41,850 bases of DNA from Bacteroidales bacterium (GCA_004558535.1 SFCP01000038.1:1-41850), one strand, 5' to 3'; numbered from the stretch's first letter, positions 33,534 to 41,769 are shown. The notes: generated from the sequence alone by a model not told the origin. A program made the numbers and translations.

Positions 33534-34655
33534 TTATCTGCGTCCGCCGCGGCTGCCACCGCCTCCGCCGAAGCTGCGGCCACTGCTATGTCCGCCAGTG
33601 CTGAAAGAACCGCCTGAGCGCGAGGGTGTGCTACTTACGCGGGAGCTGTTGCCCGTGGTGCGCGAGCTGTTGCCCATGGTGCGCGAGCTATTGCCCATGG
33701 TGCGAGAGCTGTTGCCCGTGGTGCGGGAGCTGTTGCCCGTGGTATTCAGCGTACGGTCGGAGCGGCTGCTGTTGGTATTGCCGAAGCTGCGTCCGCTGCG
33801 CGAGGTGTTGCTATTGCCCGTGGTGCGCGAGGGCCGGTAGTCGCTGTTGCCATAATTGCGCGAGGGTCGGTAGGTATTTCCCCGGCTACCGCCTACACCG
33901 GATGTGCCGGGCCGGTAACCGCGGTTGCTGCCGGTTGTACCTGCGATGTGGGTATTGTTGCGGTCGTAGCGTCCCACGTAGCCTCCGCGCGGTCCGATGT
34001 TGCCGGCATAGTAGTTCGGGTGATGTCCGTGGCCGGGTTCCCACCATCCGGGTCCCCATCCGTGGTGATGGTGATGCCAGGGGTCACACCAAGCCCATCC
34101 CGGGCCCCAGTAGCTGCCCCAATAGGGAGACCATCCCCAACCGTAGTGCCAGCCATAGCCCCAGCCGTAGTTCCAGCCGTACCAGCCATAGTTCCAGCTG
34201 TACCAGCCCCAGGGACTATACCAAGGATCGTAGAACCAAGGGTCGAGCCAGACGTCCACCACGTCGGCATAGTAGGGACTGCTCACGACGTAGCCGGCAT
34301 GCGGTGCGTGGAAGCGCACCAGACGTGCGGTGCAGTCGCCGTTGGCATAGTCTTCCGGTTCGGTCCAGTTGCTGTCGGTCGCCGTGGAGTCGTTGTCGAG
34401 GTTGTCGTTCCGGTATCTGCGGTTGTACTCGTCCACGTCTCGGTCGCCGTTCTCCCGTCCGTCGGCCCAGTTGTCGTAGTCGTTGGGGTTGTCATAGGGA
34501 GTAATCGGCGTATAGGTGGACTCGTTGGGTACGTATTCCTCGGCGGGTTGCGTATTCTGCTTCTTTTTCGACGGTACGAAGTACACATCATCATCTTGAG
34601 CATAGCCGGCAATCACCAGGCTGCCCATCAGCATCATCATTAATAGCTTCTTCAT
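33534..34655 (-). CDS. W/Y/G-rich secreted protein with 7-residue repeats
   Basis: A 373-residue exported protein (signal to GYAQ). Three zones follow: acidic Asp/Asn/Tyr-rich (about 22-100); a Trp/Tyr/Gly/His tract (about 130-215) made almost only of WY-G-W-type steps with a run of five His; and a Ser/Arg/Gly/Asn tail (about 235-373). The tail contains five copies of a 7-residue unit (TGNSSRT-like) encoded by exact 21-base DNA repeats at 33640-33744, and ends SGRSFGGGGGSRGGRR. ATG 34655 gives the signal peptide. It shares overall design and the GRSFG end with the 38423 product. Function unknown; a matrix or adhesive role would be speculation. Confidence 0.72.
   Translation of the reverse strand: MKKLLMMMLMGSLVIAGYAQDDDVYFVPSKKKQNTQPAEEYVPNESTYTPITPYDNPNDYDNWADGRENGDRDVDEYNRRYRNDNLDNDSTATDSNWTEPEDYANGDCTARLVRFHAPHAGYVVSSPYYADVVDVWLDPWFYDPWYSPWGWYSWNYGWYGWNYGWGYGWHYGWGWSPYWGSYWGPGWAWCDPWHHHHHGWGPGWWEPGHGHHPNYYAGNIGPRGGYVGRYDRNNTHIAGTTGSNRGYRPGTSGVGGSRGNTYRPSRNYGNSDYRPSRTTGNSNTSRSGRSFGNTNSSRSDRTLNTTGNSSRTTGNSSRTMGNSSRTMGNSSRTTGNSSRVSSTPSRSGGSFSTGGHSSGRSFGGGGGSRGGRR
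33640..33744 (-). repeat. Five in-frame 21-base repeats
   Basis: Units at 33640, 33661, 33682, 33703 and 33724 differ by one to three bases each. They encode the TGNSSR heptads of the low-complexity tail. Copy number can change without breaking the frame. Confidence 0.9.
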
Positions 34656-34744
34656 ATCGTTTTCAGTTAAAAGGGTTGTACGAATGTCTGTACACGCGCT
34701 ACGTTTTGGCCTTTGCTTGTGCGCAGCCACGATGTAGTTGGCTA

Positions 34745-34752
34745 CAAATGTA
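34745..34752 (-). promoter_or_regulatory. -7 box upstream of the W/Y/G-rich gene
   Basis: TACATTTG on the minus strand, about 90 bases before the start codon. No clear -33 box. The remainder of 34656-34914 holds nothing else recognised. Confidence 0.5.
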
Positions 34753-34914
34753 CGAAAAACCTCTCATTCTCCGGTTTTTGTCCGGTTATGAATTGTATAG
34801 AATGCCGAAAATTCAGATTATTTAAGAGGGAAAGGCGGATTAGTTGCGAAAGCCGCAAGTCGCAAATTGCCGTTCAGGCGTCCATCGGGCGTCACGGGGC
34901 CTGCTGCCATTCGC

Positions 34915-35877
34915 TCATCGTATGCGGAGTCGCTCGCCGACGGCAGCGCGGTGTTCGGGCGGCAGGTCGTTGGTCTTGTAGAGTGTTTCGAGTCGCATGC
35001 CGTAGGTTTGGGCGATGGTGTACATGGACTCGCCGGCCTTCACGGTGTGGTATTTTCGCTTGTAGCTCTTGTCCGCGCGTTTTTGTTTCTTTTCCAGGTA
35101 GACGATGTCGCCGGCCTGTAGCGTATAGTACTTGTCCACTTCGTTGTAGCGCCGCAACTTTCGTTCGCTCACGCCCATGGCGCGGCCTATCGAGGCGAAC
35201 GTGTCGCCGGCCTTGGCCACTACGTAATAATTCTTGTTGTTGTAGCGGATGTCATAGGCGGCCGCGGGATTGACCACCTCCTCGGCACTGCCTCTGCCGC
35301 GGTGGCGGTGCGTCTTTTCCTCCCGGTCGTATTGCGCCAGTCCGTACCTTTCGATGATTTCTATCAGGGACTGTGCATAGCGGGGGTTGGTGGCATATCC
35401 CGCCCGCTTCAATCCGTGTGCCCATCCCTTGTAGTCGGTGCGGCTCAGGGTAAAGAGGGCGGCGTATCGCCTGCCGTTTTTCAGGAAAAGGGAATGATCC
35501 TCATAGGATTCGGCAGGCGATTTATACACGCGGAAGCGGTCGTCGGGCCTGTCGTCGCTACAGAGGATATAAGGTCCTGTCCAGCCCATTCCCACCTTGA
35601 TGCCGAAATGGTTGTTGGCCTTTTGCGCCAGCATGCTCTTGCCTGCGCCGCTTTCCAGCAGGGCCTGTGCCAGTGTGATGCTTGCCGGGATGCCGTGGCG
35701 CTTCATTTGGTCGATGGCGCGGTCCTTGTACTGACGGATATAGGCTTCGTAGGCACTGTTTTGTGCCTGTGCCGTCAGCGCAAAGAGCAGGACAGCCAGC
35801 CAGCCCAAGATGCGCGCTCCGCCCCGCGGTCGGCGGTTGTTTTCGGTGGGGATATGTCGGTCGTAGTATGCCTGCAT
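34915..35877 (-). CDS. Glucosaminidase with two LysM domains
   Basis: A 320-residue peptidoglycan hydrolase. The signal peptide follows a basic start (to about residue 38, TAQAQ). The glucosaminidase/flagellar FlgJ-type domain spans about 45-190: LAQALLESGAGKSMLAQKANNHFGIK with catalytic Glu75, and FRVYKSPAESYEDHSLFL. Two LysM motifs follow (about 222-262, YYVVAKAGDTFASIGRAMGV; about 275-318, YHTVKAGESMYTIAQTYGM) that bind the glycan. It probably cuts between GlcNAc and MurNAc in the periplasm. It begins 51 bases after the mlaF-like gene, likely in one operon. Confidence 0.9.
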   Translation of the reverse strand: MQAYYDRHIPTENNRRPRGGARILGWLAVLLFALTAQAQNSAYEAYIRQYKDRAIDQMKRHGIPASITLAQALLESGAGKSMLAQKANNHFGIKVGMGWTGPYILCSDDRPDDRFRVYKSPAESYEDHSLFLKNGRRYAALFTLSRTDYKGWAHGLKRAGYATNPRYAQSLIEIIERYGLAQYDREEKTHRHRGRGSAEEVVNPAAAYDIRYNNKNYYVVAKAGDTFASIGRAMGVSERKLRRYNEVDKYYTLQAGDIVYLEKKQKRADKSYKRKYHTVKAGESMYTIAQTYGMRLETLYKTNDLPPEHRAAVGERLRIR

Positions 35878-35928
35878 CGGTTGTGGTTGTGGGGAATATG
35901 TGTAGTCGGGATGGGGTTGGTGGGTATG

Positions 35929-36690
35929 TTACTCGTTGGCGGCGGCGCGCTGCACCTTTCTGAAGAGGTCCGAGGCAAAGATAAAGCTGTTCAGCCGCTC
36001 GTTTTGTGAAGTGGCGACCTCCTCCTTGGTGCCTTCCCACTCCTTGTGTCCCTCGTAGATATAGAGGATGTGCTCGCCGATGCCCATCACGGAGTTCATG
36101 TCGTGCGTATTGATGATGGTAGTCATGTTGTACTCGTGCGTGATGCTGTGTATCAGTTCGTCGATGACCAGCGAGGTTTTCGGGTCCAGTCCGGAGTTGG
36201 GCTCGTCGCAGAAGAGGTACCTCGGATTGAGCACGATGGCGCGTGCGATGGCCACACGCTTTTGCATACCGCCCGATATTTCGCCCGGAAACTTGGCCGC
36301 GGCGTCCAGCAGGTTCACGCGGTCCAGACAGAACTCAGCCCGGCGCTTGCGCTCGGCATAGCTGTCGGGCGAGAACATGTCGAGGGGGAACATTACATTC
36401 TCGAGCACGCTGAGCGAGTCGAACAGGGCGGCGCTTTGGAATATCATACCCATTTCCCGGCGCAGCAGCGTGCGTTCCTTCTTCCTCATCGTGACAAAGC
36501 TGCGGCCGTCGTAGAGCACGTCGCCGGCAGTCGGTTCAAACAGCCCCACGATGCACTTCATCAGCACCGTCTTGCCCGAACCGCTCTGTCCGATGATGAG
36601 GTTCGTCTTCCCGCTCTCAAACGTAGTGCTGATATCCTTGAGCACCTCCTTGTCGGGAAAGGATTTATACAGGTCTTTGATTTCTATCAT
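35929..36690 (-). CDS. ABC transporter ATPase, MlaF-like
   Basis: A 253-residue ATPase of the lipid-transport ABC family. Walker A is GQSGSGKT (34-41), signature SGGMQKR (about 148), Walker B YLFCDEP followed by NSGLDPKTS, which is typical of MlaF-type proteins, and the switch His is in NTHDM. Its ATG overlaps the mlaE stop (ATGA), so the pair is translationally coupled. Upstream in-frame extension is rejected because it lies inside the mlaE gene. Confidence 0.9.
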   Translation of the reverse strand: MIEIKDLYKSFPDKEVLKDISTTFESGKTNLIIGQSGSGKTVLMKCIVGLFEPTAGDVLYDGRSFVTMRKKERTLLRREMGMIFQSAALFDSLSVLENVMFPLDMFSPDSYAERKRRAEFCLDRVNLLDAAAKFPGEISGGMQKRVAIARAIVLNPRYLFCDEPNSGLDPKTSLVIDELIHSITHEYNMTTIINTHDMNSVMGIGEHILYIYEGHKEWEGTKEEVATSQNERLNSFIFASDLFRKVQRAAANE

Positions 36691-37490
36691 GATAGCATTT
36701 GCGTGAGGAAAAGATCTGAGAATAAAATCAGGATACTGCTCGTTACGACAGCGTCGGTACTGGCCTTGCCCACCTCGGTGGAGCCTCCGTCGACGGTATA
36801 GCCGTAGAAGGCCGGCACACTGGATATGATAAAGGCGAAGAAGAGGCTTTTGATAGCCCCCATCCAGAAGAACCATTGGTTGAAGTCGTGCTGCATGCCC
36901 GCCGTCAGGTCGGTGGGCGTGATGATGTGGCCCACATAGGCTGTGGCATAGGCCCCGACGATGCCGCTCACCGTACTGAACACCACCAAAAGCGGCACCA
37001 TGGTCACCATGCCCAGCACCTTCGGCAGTATCAGGTACGAAGCGGAATTGACACCCATGATTTCCAGCGCATCAATCTGCTGCGTCGTGCGCATGGTACC
37101 TATCTCGGAGGCGATGTTCGAGCCTACCTTTCCGGCCAAAATCAGACACATGATGGAGGAACTGAACTCCAGGAGCATAATCTCGCGGGTCACGTAGCCC
37201 GAAACCCAATGGGGCATCCAGGCGCTCTGCACATTCAGTTTGATCTGGATGCAGATAACGGCGCCGATGAAGAAGGAAATCAGCAGCACGATGCCGATGG
37301 AGTCGACACCCAGCTGTGCCATCTCACGCACATACTGTCTGAAGAACATCCGCATCCGTTCCGGTCGCGAGAAAGTCCTCCCCATGAGTTGCAAGTAACG
37401 TCCTAATGACGTAAGCCAATTGATGATGAGCATAATGGTACGCGCTATTGTTTTCAGAGTCAACGGCCCGCGAAGGTCTATCCCTTTCAT
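36687..37490 (-). CDS. ABC transporter permease, MlaE-like
   Basis: A 267-residue inner-membrane permease that works with MlaF and an MCE protein to move phospholipid between membranes. The conserved stretches EFSSSIMCLILAGKVGSNIASEIGTM (split by Gly/Ala-rich turns), TQQIDALEIMG and LPKVLGMV are present, with about five hydrophobic segments. ATG 37490 sits directly in the repeated leader motif; ATG 37433 (MLIINWL) is an alternative closer to family length. No mlaD is adjacent; an MCE gene is at 26048. Confidence 0.9.
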   Translation of the reverse strand: MKGIDLRGPLTLKTIARTIMLIINWLTSLGRYLQLMGRTFSRPERMRMFFRQYVREMAQLGVDSIGIVLLISFFIGAVICIQIKLNVQSAWMPHWVSGYVTREIMLLEFSSSIMCLILAGKVGSNIASEIGTMRTTQQIDALEIMGVNSASYLILPKVLGMVTMVPLLVVFSTVSGIVGAYATAYVGHIITPTDLTAGMQHDFNQWFFWMGAIKSLFFAFIISSVPAFYGYTVDGGSTEVGKASTDAVVTSSILILFSDLFLTQMLS

Positions 37491-37522
37491 TTATCCCGAG
37501 CCGCTGCCTAAGTTATGCAAAG
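37490..37522 (-). repeat. Leader motif copy L1, at the mlaE start
   Basis: On the minus strand CTTTGCATAACTTAGGCA followed by GCGGCTCGGGATAAA, ending at the ATG of mlaE. It follows the -7 box TAACTTTG (37525-37518). Copies are at 38241-38273 and 38326-38356 on the plus strand. Confidence 0.7.
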
Positions 37523-37525
37523 TTA
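37518..37525 (-). promoter_or_regulatory. -7 box of the mlaE promoter
   Basis: TAACTTTG on the minus strand, 27 bases before ATG 37490. No TTG at standard spacing. Confidence 0.6.
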
Positions 37526-37899
37526 CGAATTTCCGCCAAGCTTCCACCCAAAACGATTACTTTCTCCCCGGCTTGCAGTAAAAAAGTGGCAAAGAAAAGG
37601 CTAAAACGGCAACACCGGCCCCCGTCGGCGCCATGCGCGCAGCCCGCCCAAGCACCTGCCAACGGCCTGTCTGCCCGAAGCGGAGAAGTCCCCTGCCCCA
37701 CCGTCCTCGGGAAGAGCCTCCGGACTGCGCCCCACGGGCAGACACGCCCGCCCGGATCGGTCAAGGCCCAACCCCTTTTAGCACAAAGGTGAAAATGTAT
37801 GGAAATTCGCGCACCGAAGTGCACAGGCAGATTTAACGCTTATAACTTTTGGAAACATTTTTGCGCCGGACGGACGCCGCCGGAAAGGACCTGTTTCCC

Positions 37900-37983
37900 A
37901 CCAAACCGCCGCCGGAAAAAATTAACCGGCACTTGCGTAAAACTACAAAGCACTTAGTTTCGACCCAACCGCCGCTAATTTCT
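37900..37983 (+). repeat. Third array of 21-base units
   Basis: Units at 37921-37941 and 37942-37962 fit AYTACAWAGSACTTRG well (the first less so). The flanking 21-base blocks 37900-37920 and 37963-37983 match each other at 12 of their first 13 bases (ACCnAACCGCCGC) and are in phase, giving four blocks in 84 bases. No inverted copy was found. Confidence 0.6.
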
Positions 37984-38018
37984 CCGCCACAAAGCCGCGG
38001 GGTGACGCCGGCCGACAA

Positions 38019-38052
38019 AAAAAGAGGAGAAAACCGCCGGCGGACGGGCTTT
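38019..38052 (-). terminator. Terminator-like hairpin right after the copy 4 promoter
   Basis: On the minus strand, an 8-base stem (AGGAGAAA with TTTCTCCT, plus a GC-rich inner part) is followed by CTTTTTTTG. It lies about 20-50 bases after the expected start, so most transcripts may stop early. Confidence 0.6.
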
Positions 38053-38069
38053 CTCCTACTTCTGCTATG

Positions 38070-38101
38070 CAAATATACGAATATTTTTACGGAAATCCAA
38101 A
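38070..38101 (-). promoter_or_regulatory. Promoter inside repeat copy 4
   Basis: On the minus strand: TTTG (38101-38098), 20 bases, TATATTTG (38077-38070). Full consensus match. Confidence 0.72.
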
Positions 38102-38240
38102 CGGGATTTTTCCGCTTTAACACTATGAAGTACCGGTTTTGCTTGTGATTTTCGCAAGTAACGGCCGGGCTTTCCTGAAAAAAGTCTGAAATGTGAAAAT
38201 CCGCCTTGATTTTGTTTCCTTTGTCGGGGGAAATAACGAA

Positions 38241-38356
38241 CTTTGCATAAAACAGGCTGCGGCTCGGGATAAACGAGGTAAACCCTCACGGATTTCCCTC
38301 GTATTCTCCACTCACCTTGCACTGTCTTTGCAAACACAGGCTGCGGTTCGGCAAAC
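38241..38356 (+). repeat. Leader motif copies L2 and L3
   Basis: L2 (38241-38273) has CTTTGCATAA, ACAGGCTGCGGCTCGGGAT and AAAC; L3 (38326-38356) has CTTTGCAAAC, ACAGGCTGCGGTTCGG and CAAAC. They are 85 bases apart and match L1 at the mlaE start. Each begins with CTTTG, like the end of a -7 box (GAACTTTG at 38238, TGTCTTTG at 38323, both imperfect), so each may be the 5' end of a transcript for the 38423 gene. Confidence 0.65.
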
Positions 38357-38422
38357 CCAAGAAAGAGGGAAGCCACGCCGACCTACCCTACCTATAATAT
38401 TAATATTAAAAACAAGCGAACG

Positions 38423-39376
38423 ATGAAACGAATCTTACTCTCCACCATCATGGTCGTGCTGAGCATCGTCTCGGCCAAAGCATTGGGATACGACGAAGCC
38501 CGAGTCAGGGCATGGTTCCTCACGGACAAAATGGCCTACGAACTGAATCTGACCGCCGATCAATACGACTGGACCTATCAGGTCAACATGGAGTACTTCC
38601 TCAGCGTGAACAGACCGGCAGATTGCTACGGTTACTACTGGCAATACCGCGATATGGATATGCGCTATATCCTCCGCGACTGGCAATACCGCCTCTATGC
38701 CTCCATAGACTACTTCTACCGCCCGCTGCAATGGGTACGCTCCGCCTGGTACTACCCCGTATGCGACTACTACCGCTATGGCTATTACTACTTCGACCGC
38801 CCCACGGTCTACGTCACCTACCACGGAGGCAACTGGCGCCACCGCGGACGCCACGATGCCAGCCCCTACTGCCACAAAAAGAAACACAAAGGACCGGGCA
38901 TGCGCGACCGCTATGACGCAGGACACAAAGGGGGAAACCCGGGCTACCGCCCCGAAGCCGGAGGAGGACGGCACGAAGCCTACAACGGACGCTATGACAA
39001 CGACCGCCGCGGCAATAGCGGACCGGGACGCGACAACCGAAACGAAAATGCCGGCAAGGGAAACAACCGCGGCAACGGCAATGCCCACCACGGCAATGCC
39101 TCCAACGGCGGCAACCGACGCGGCAACGACAATGCCAACCGCGGCAACACCTCCAACGGCGGCAACACCTCCAACGGCGGCAACCGGCGCGGCAACGACA
39201 ATGCCAACCGCGGCAATGCCTCCAACGGCGGCAAACGTGACAACAACAGTGGACGCGGCGGCAGCGTAAGTTCGTCGAGGAATGATAGAAACACGCGGAC
39301 CTCGCGCACGGACAACCGTAGCGGCAACACAAGCGGCGGACGCAACGAGAGCGGCGGACGCTCCTTCGGACGATAA
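38423..39376 (+). CDS. Secreted Y/W-rich protein with Asn/Gly/Arg low-complexity tail
   Basis: A 317-residue exported protein (signal to about residue 20, VSAKA). Residues about 22-140 are Tyr/Trp/Arg-rich and seem helical at first (LTADQYDWTYQVNMEYFLS), with the recurring W-Q-Y-R-x-x-D/L pattern. The tail from about 145 is Gly/Asn/Arg-rich with repeats of NRRGNDNANRGN and ASNGG type, and ends GGRSFGR. It has the same zone order as the 33534 product and nearly the same end, though on the other strand 4 kb away. Function unknown. The first Met after the leader motifs is used. Confidence 0.72.
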   Translation: MKRILLSTIMVVLSIVSAKALGYDEARVRAWFLTDKMAYELNLTADQYDWTYQVNMEYFLSVNRPADCYGYYWQYRDMDMRYILRDWQYRLYASIDYFYRPLQWVRSAWYYPVCDYYRYGYYYFDRPTVYVTYHGGNWRHRGRHDASPYCHKKKHKGPGMRDRYDAGHKGGNPGYRPEAGGGRHEAYNGRYDNDRRGNSGPGRDNRNENAGKGNNRGNGNAHHGNASNGGNRRGNDNANRGNTSNGGNTSNGGNRRGNDNANRGNASNGGKRDNNSGRGGSVSSSRNDRNTRTSRTDNRSGNTSGGRNESGGRSFGR

Positions 39377-39413
39377 CGGCAATCCCCCCAAACAACCAAA
39401 AACAACGACACAC

Positions 39414-40040
39414 ATGCCCACTATCACCGACTTTCCCTTGGTCCTGTTCGACCTGGATGGAGTCTTAGTAGACACCGAGTCCGGCTACTCCGCCTTCTGG
39501 AGCGAGATAGGCCGCGACTACTTCCCCGAAAATGCAACGTTTGCCCAATCCATCAAGGGACACACACTGACGAATATTCTACAGACGTACTTCCACGACC
39601 GACAAGACCTCGGCACCAAGGTGGTAGAGCGACTGCAAGCCTTCGAAGCCGGCATGGCCTTCCCCCTCATCCCCGGCGCATTGGACTTCGTGGCACGCCT
39701 CCGGGCCAAGGGCGTCAAGACCGCCGTAGTCACCAGTTCCAACCGCGAGAAGATGGCCTGCCTGTACCGCGCCATACCGGACTTCGGCACACACTTTGAC
39801 CATATCTTCACCGCCGAGGACGCCGGCCGCTCCAAACCGGCCCCCGACTGCTACCTCAACGCCGCCGCCCACTTTGGCCTGCCGGCCTCGCAGTGCGCCG
39901 TCTTCGAGGACTCCGCCAGCGGACTACAGGCCGCCCGCTCCTCCGGCGCCCGGGTCTACGGCGTAGCCACCTCGCTACCCGTCGAGGAGCTCCGCAAACT
40001 TTGCGATGAAGTGGTCCTCCATTACGAGGACATCCACTGA
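39414..40040 (+). CDS. HAD-superfamily phosphatase, beta-phosphoglucomutase-like
   Basis: A 208-residue cytoplasmic hydrolase. Motif I is FDLDGVLVDTES (nucleophile Asp13, Asp15), motif II VVTSSN, motif III Lys in GRSKPAPDCY and motif IV VFEDSASGLQAA, all intact. The helical C1 cap is present. The substrate is unknown. It starts 37 bases after the low-complexity gene. Upstream in-frame Met codons lie inside that gene and are rejected. Confidence 0.87.
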   Translation: MPTITDFPLVLFDLDGVLVDTESGYSAFWSEIGRDYFPENATFAQSIKGHTLTNILQTYFHDRQDLGTKVVERLQAFEAGMAFPLIPGALDFVARLRAKGVKTAVVTSSNREKMACLYRAIPDFGTHFDHIFTAEDAGRSKPAPDCYLNAAAHFGLPASQCAVFEDSASGLQAARSSGARVYGVATSLPVEELRKLCDEVVLHYEDIH

Positions 40041-40044
40041 TACC

Positions 40045-40080
40045 GCAGCCACCGCCCACAAGGACGATGGCTGCTTTTTT
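40045..40080 (+). terminator. Terminator after the HAD gene
   Basis: GCAGCCA (40045-40051) pairs with TGGCTGC (40068-40074), followed by six T. Confidence 0.75.
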
Positions 40081-40354
40081 GTCCGCGCAAGCCCCTTTTT
40101 AGCGGCTAAAACTACACAAATCCGCAAGAAGTGTGCTTAAAATATAGCCACCTATTTCCCATTCATGAAAAATTATGTACCTTTGCAAAAATTTTGCGTT
40201 GCAACCGGCAAGGAGGGAAGCCGCACGGCCACGTTTCAGCCAGACACACCGGCCTCACGTTTTCCCGTACTACCTGCCAAGAAATTCGCATCCCTCCGTG
40301 GATTTTTCTTGCGCCCACCCTTGCCCGACACGCATTTCTTGAAAATCTGAATAT
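40081..40354 (+). other. Leader and promoter region of the spt gene
   Basis: No gene. The -7 box TACCTTTG at 40178-40185 has a weak -33 region and gives a leader of about 165 bases. ACTACACAAATCCGC (near 40111) only faintly resembles a 21-base unit. Confidence 0.55.
40178..40185 (+). promoter_or_regulatory. -7 box of the spt promoter
   Basis: TACCTTTG fits the consensus; ATTT lies 20 bases upstream in place of TTTG. Confidence 0.6.
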
Positions 40355-41542
40355 ATGGGACTTTTACAAGAAAAATTAGCCAAGTACACCCTGCCCCAGG
40401 AATATATGGCAAAGGGCGTCTACCCTTACTTCCGCGAGATCGAGGGTAAGCAGGGAACAGAAGTGGAAATGGGCGGCCATCATGTGCTCATGTTTGGTTC
40501 GAACGCCTATACCGGCCTGCCCGGCGACGAGCGCGTCATCGAGGCCGGCGTCCGTGCGATGCGGAAATACGGCTCCGGATGCGCCGGTTCACGCTTCCTC
40601 AACGGCACACTGGACCTGCACGTCCAACTGGAAAAGGAATTGGCAGCCTTTGTCGGCAAGGACGAGGCCCTCTGCTTCTCCACCGGATTTACGGTCAACT
40701 CCGGCGTCATCCCCGCCCTCACCGGACGTCAGGACTACATCATCTGCGATGACCGCGACCACGCCTCAATCGTGGACGGCCGCCGTCTGTCCATGTCCAC
40801 CTGCATGAAGTACAAGCACAACGACATGGAGGACCTGGAAAATCAGCTCAAGAAGTGTAACCCCGAGTCCATCAAGCTGATCGTGGTGGATGGCGTCTTC
40901 TCGATGGAGGGCGACCTGCCCGACCTGCCCAAGATTATCGAGCTGAAGCACAAGTACAACGCCACCGTCATGGTGGACGAAGCCCACGGTATCGGCGTGT
41001 TCGGCCGACAGGGACGCGGTGTGTGCGACCATTTCGGCCTGACCCACGAAGTCGACCTGATCATGGGCACGTTCAGCAAGTCGCTGGCCTCCATCGGCGG
41101 CTTCATCGCTGCGGATTCCTCTATCATCAACTGGTTGCGCCATACGGCCAGAACCTACATCTTCAGCGCCTCGAACACACCGGCCGCCACGGCATCGGCG
41201 CTCGAAGCCCTGCACATCCTGCAGGAGGAGCCCGAACGCATCGAAGCCCTGTGGGACGTGACACGCTACGCCCTGCGCCGCTTCCGTGAAGCCGGCTTTG
41301 AAATCGGCGAGACCGAGTCGCCCATCATCCCCCTCTACGTGCGCGACCCCGAAAAGACTTTCGTGGCCACGGCACGCGCTTTCGACGAGGGCGTCTTCAT
41401 CAACCCCGTCATCCCGCCCGCCTGCGCACCTCAGGACACCCTGGTCCGCGTGGCGCTGATGGCCACCCACACCCACGAACAGGTGGACCGCGCCGTCACT
41501 GCCCTGCTGAAAGTATTCCGCGAACTGGAAATTATCAAATAA
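40355..41542 (+). CDS. spt: Serine palmitoyltransferase (alpha-oxoamine synthase family)
   Basis: Condenses L-serine with a fatty acyl-CoA to 3-ketosphinganine, the first step of sphingolipid synthesis, a hallmark of Bacteroides and Prevotella. 395 residues. PLP is bound by Lys242 in FSKSLASIGGF; Asp208 and His211 in VDEAHGIGVFG and His136 in DDRDHASIVDG contact the cofactor. SGCAGSRFLNGTLDLH is the family hallmark. From memory it closely matches the Bacteroides enzyme, including the MGLLQEKLAKY start. Glycine C-acetyltransferase and other family members are less likely for that reason. It stands alone between two terminators. Confidence 0.92.
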   Translation: MGLLQEKLAKYTLPQEYMAKGVYPYFREIEGKQGTEVEMGGHHVLMFGSNAYTGLPGDERVIEAGVRAMRKYGSGCAGSRFLNGTLDLHVQLEKELAAFVGKDEALCFSTGFTVNSGVIPALTGRQDYIICDDRDHASIVDGRRLSMSTCMKYKHNDMEDLENQLKKCNPESIKLIVVDGVFSMEGDLPDLPKIIELKHKYNATVMVDEAHGIGVFGRQGRGVCDHFGLTHEVDLIMGTFSKSLASIGGFIAADSSIINWLRHTARTYIFSASNTPAATASALEALHILQEEPERIEALWDVTRYALRRFREAGFEIGETESPIIPLYVRDPEKTFVATARAFDEGVFINPVIPPACAPQDTLVRVALMATHTHEQVDRAVTALLKVFRELEIIK

Positions 41543-41567
41543 GGCGACACCGCCTGCCACAACATAA

Positions 41568-41606
41568 CCGAGGAAAAGCCCACGCCGGCCCTTTCCTCGG
41601 TTTTTT
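41568..41606 (+). terminator. Terminator after spt
   Basis: CCGAGGAAA (41568-41576) pairs with TTTCCTCGG (41592-41600), then six T. Confidence 0.85.
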
Positions 41607-41769
41607 ATTGTTGTCCGCTAAAGTCTTTTAGCGTCAAAGAAATAGATGGCTATGGAGCTCCCGTTTCGGGCGTCCCTGCAGGAAACCCCGACCCCTCTCC
41701 TAAAGGGGAGGGGGAAGAAAAAAACCGGGATAAACCCCTTGCGCTGTGCCAGCAGGAAAGACAAATTAC

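Larger units (their letters stand above)
38000..38130 (-). repeat. Dispersed promoter-hairpin element, copy 4
   Basis: Read on the minus strand: GTGTTAAAGCGG, TTTGGATTTCCG, TATATTTG, then AGGAGAAA...TTTTCTCCT and a long T-run. It aligns with copy 3 across the promoter. It faces mlaE, about 570 bases away. Confidence 0.68.
37526..38422. other. Long intergenic region with several repeat elements
   Basis: No gene is supported. It holds the 21-base array at 37900-37983, promoter-hairpin copy 4 (38000-38130, minus strand) and leader motifs L2 and L3 ahead of the 38423 gene. From 37570 to 37850 it is GC-rich with nothing recognised. Confidence 0.6.

Noticed and set aside
34818..34850. Fifth copy of the promoter-hairpin element (TTTAAGAGGGAAAGGCGGATTAG)
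   Set aside because: Only the GGCGGATT part matches; there is no TAnnTTTG box at the right distance and no hairpin.
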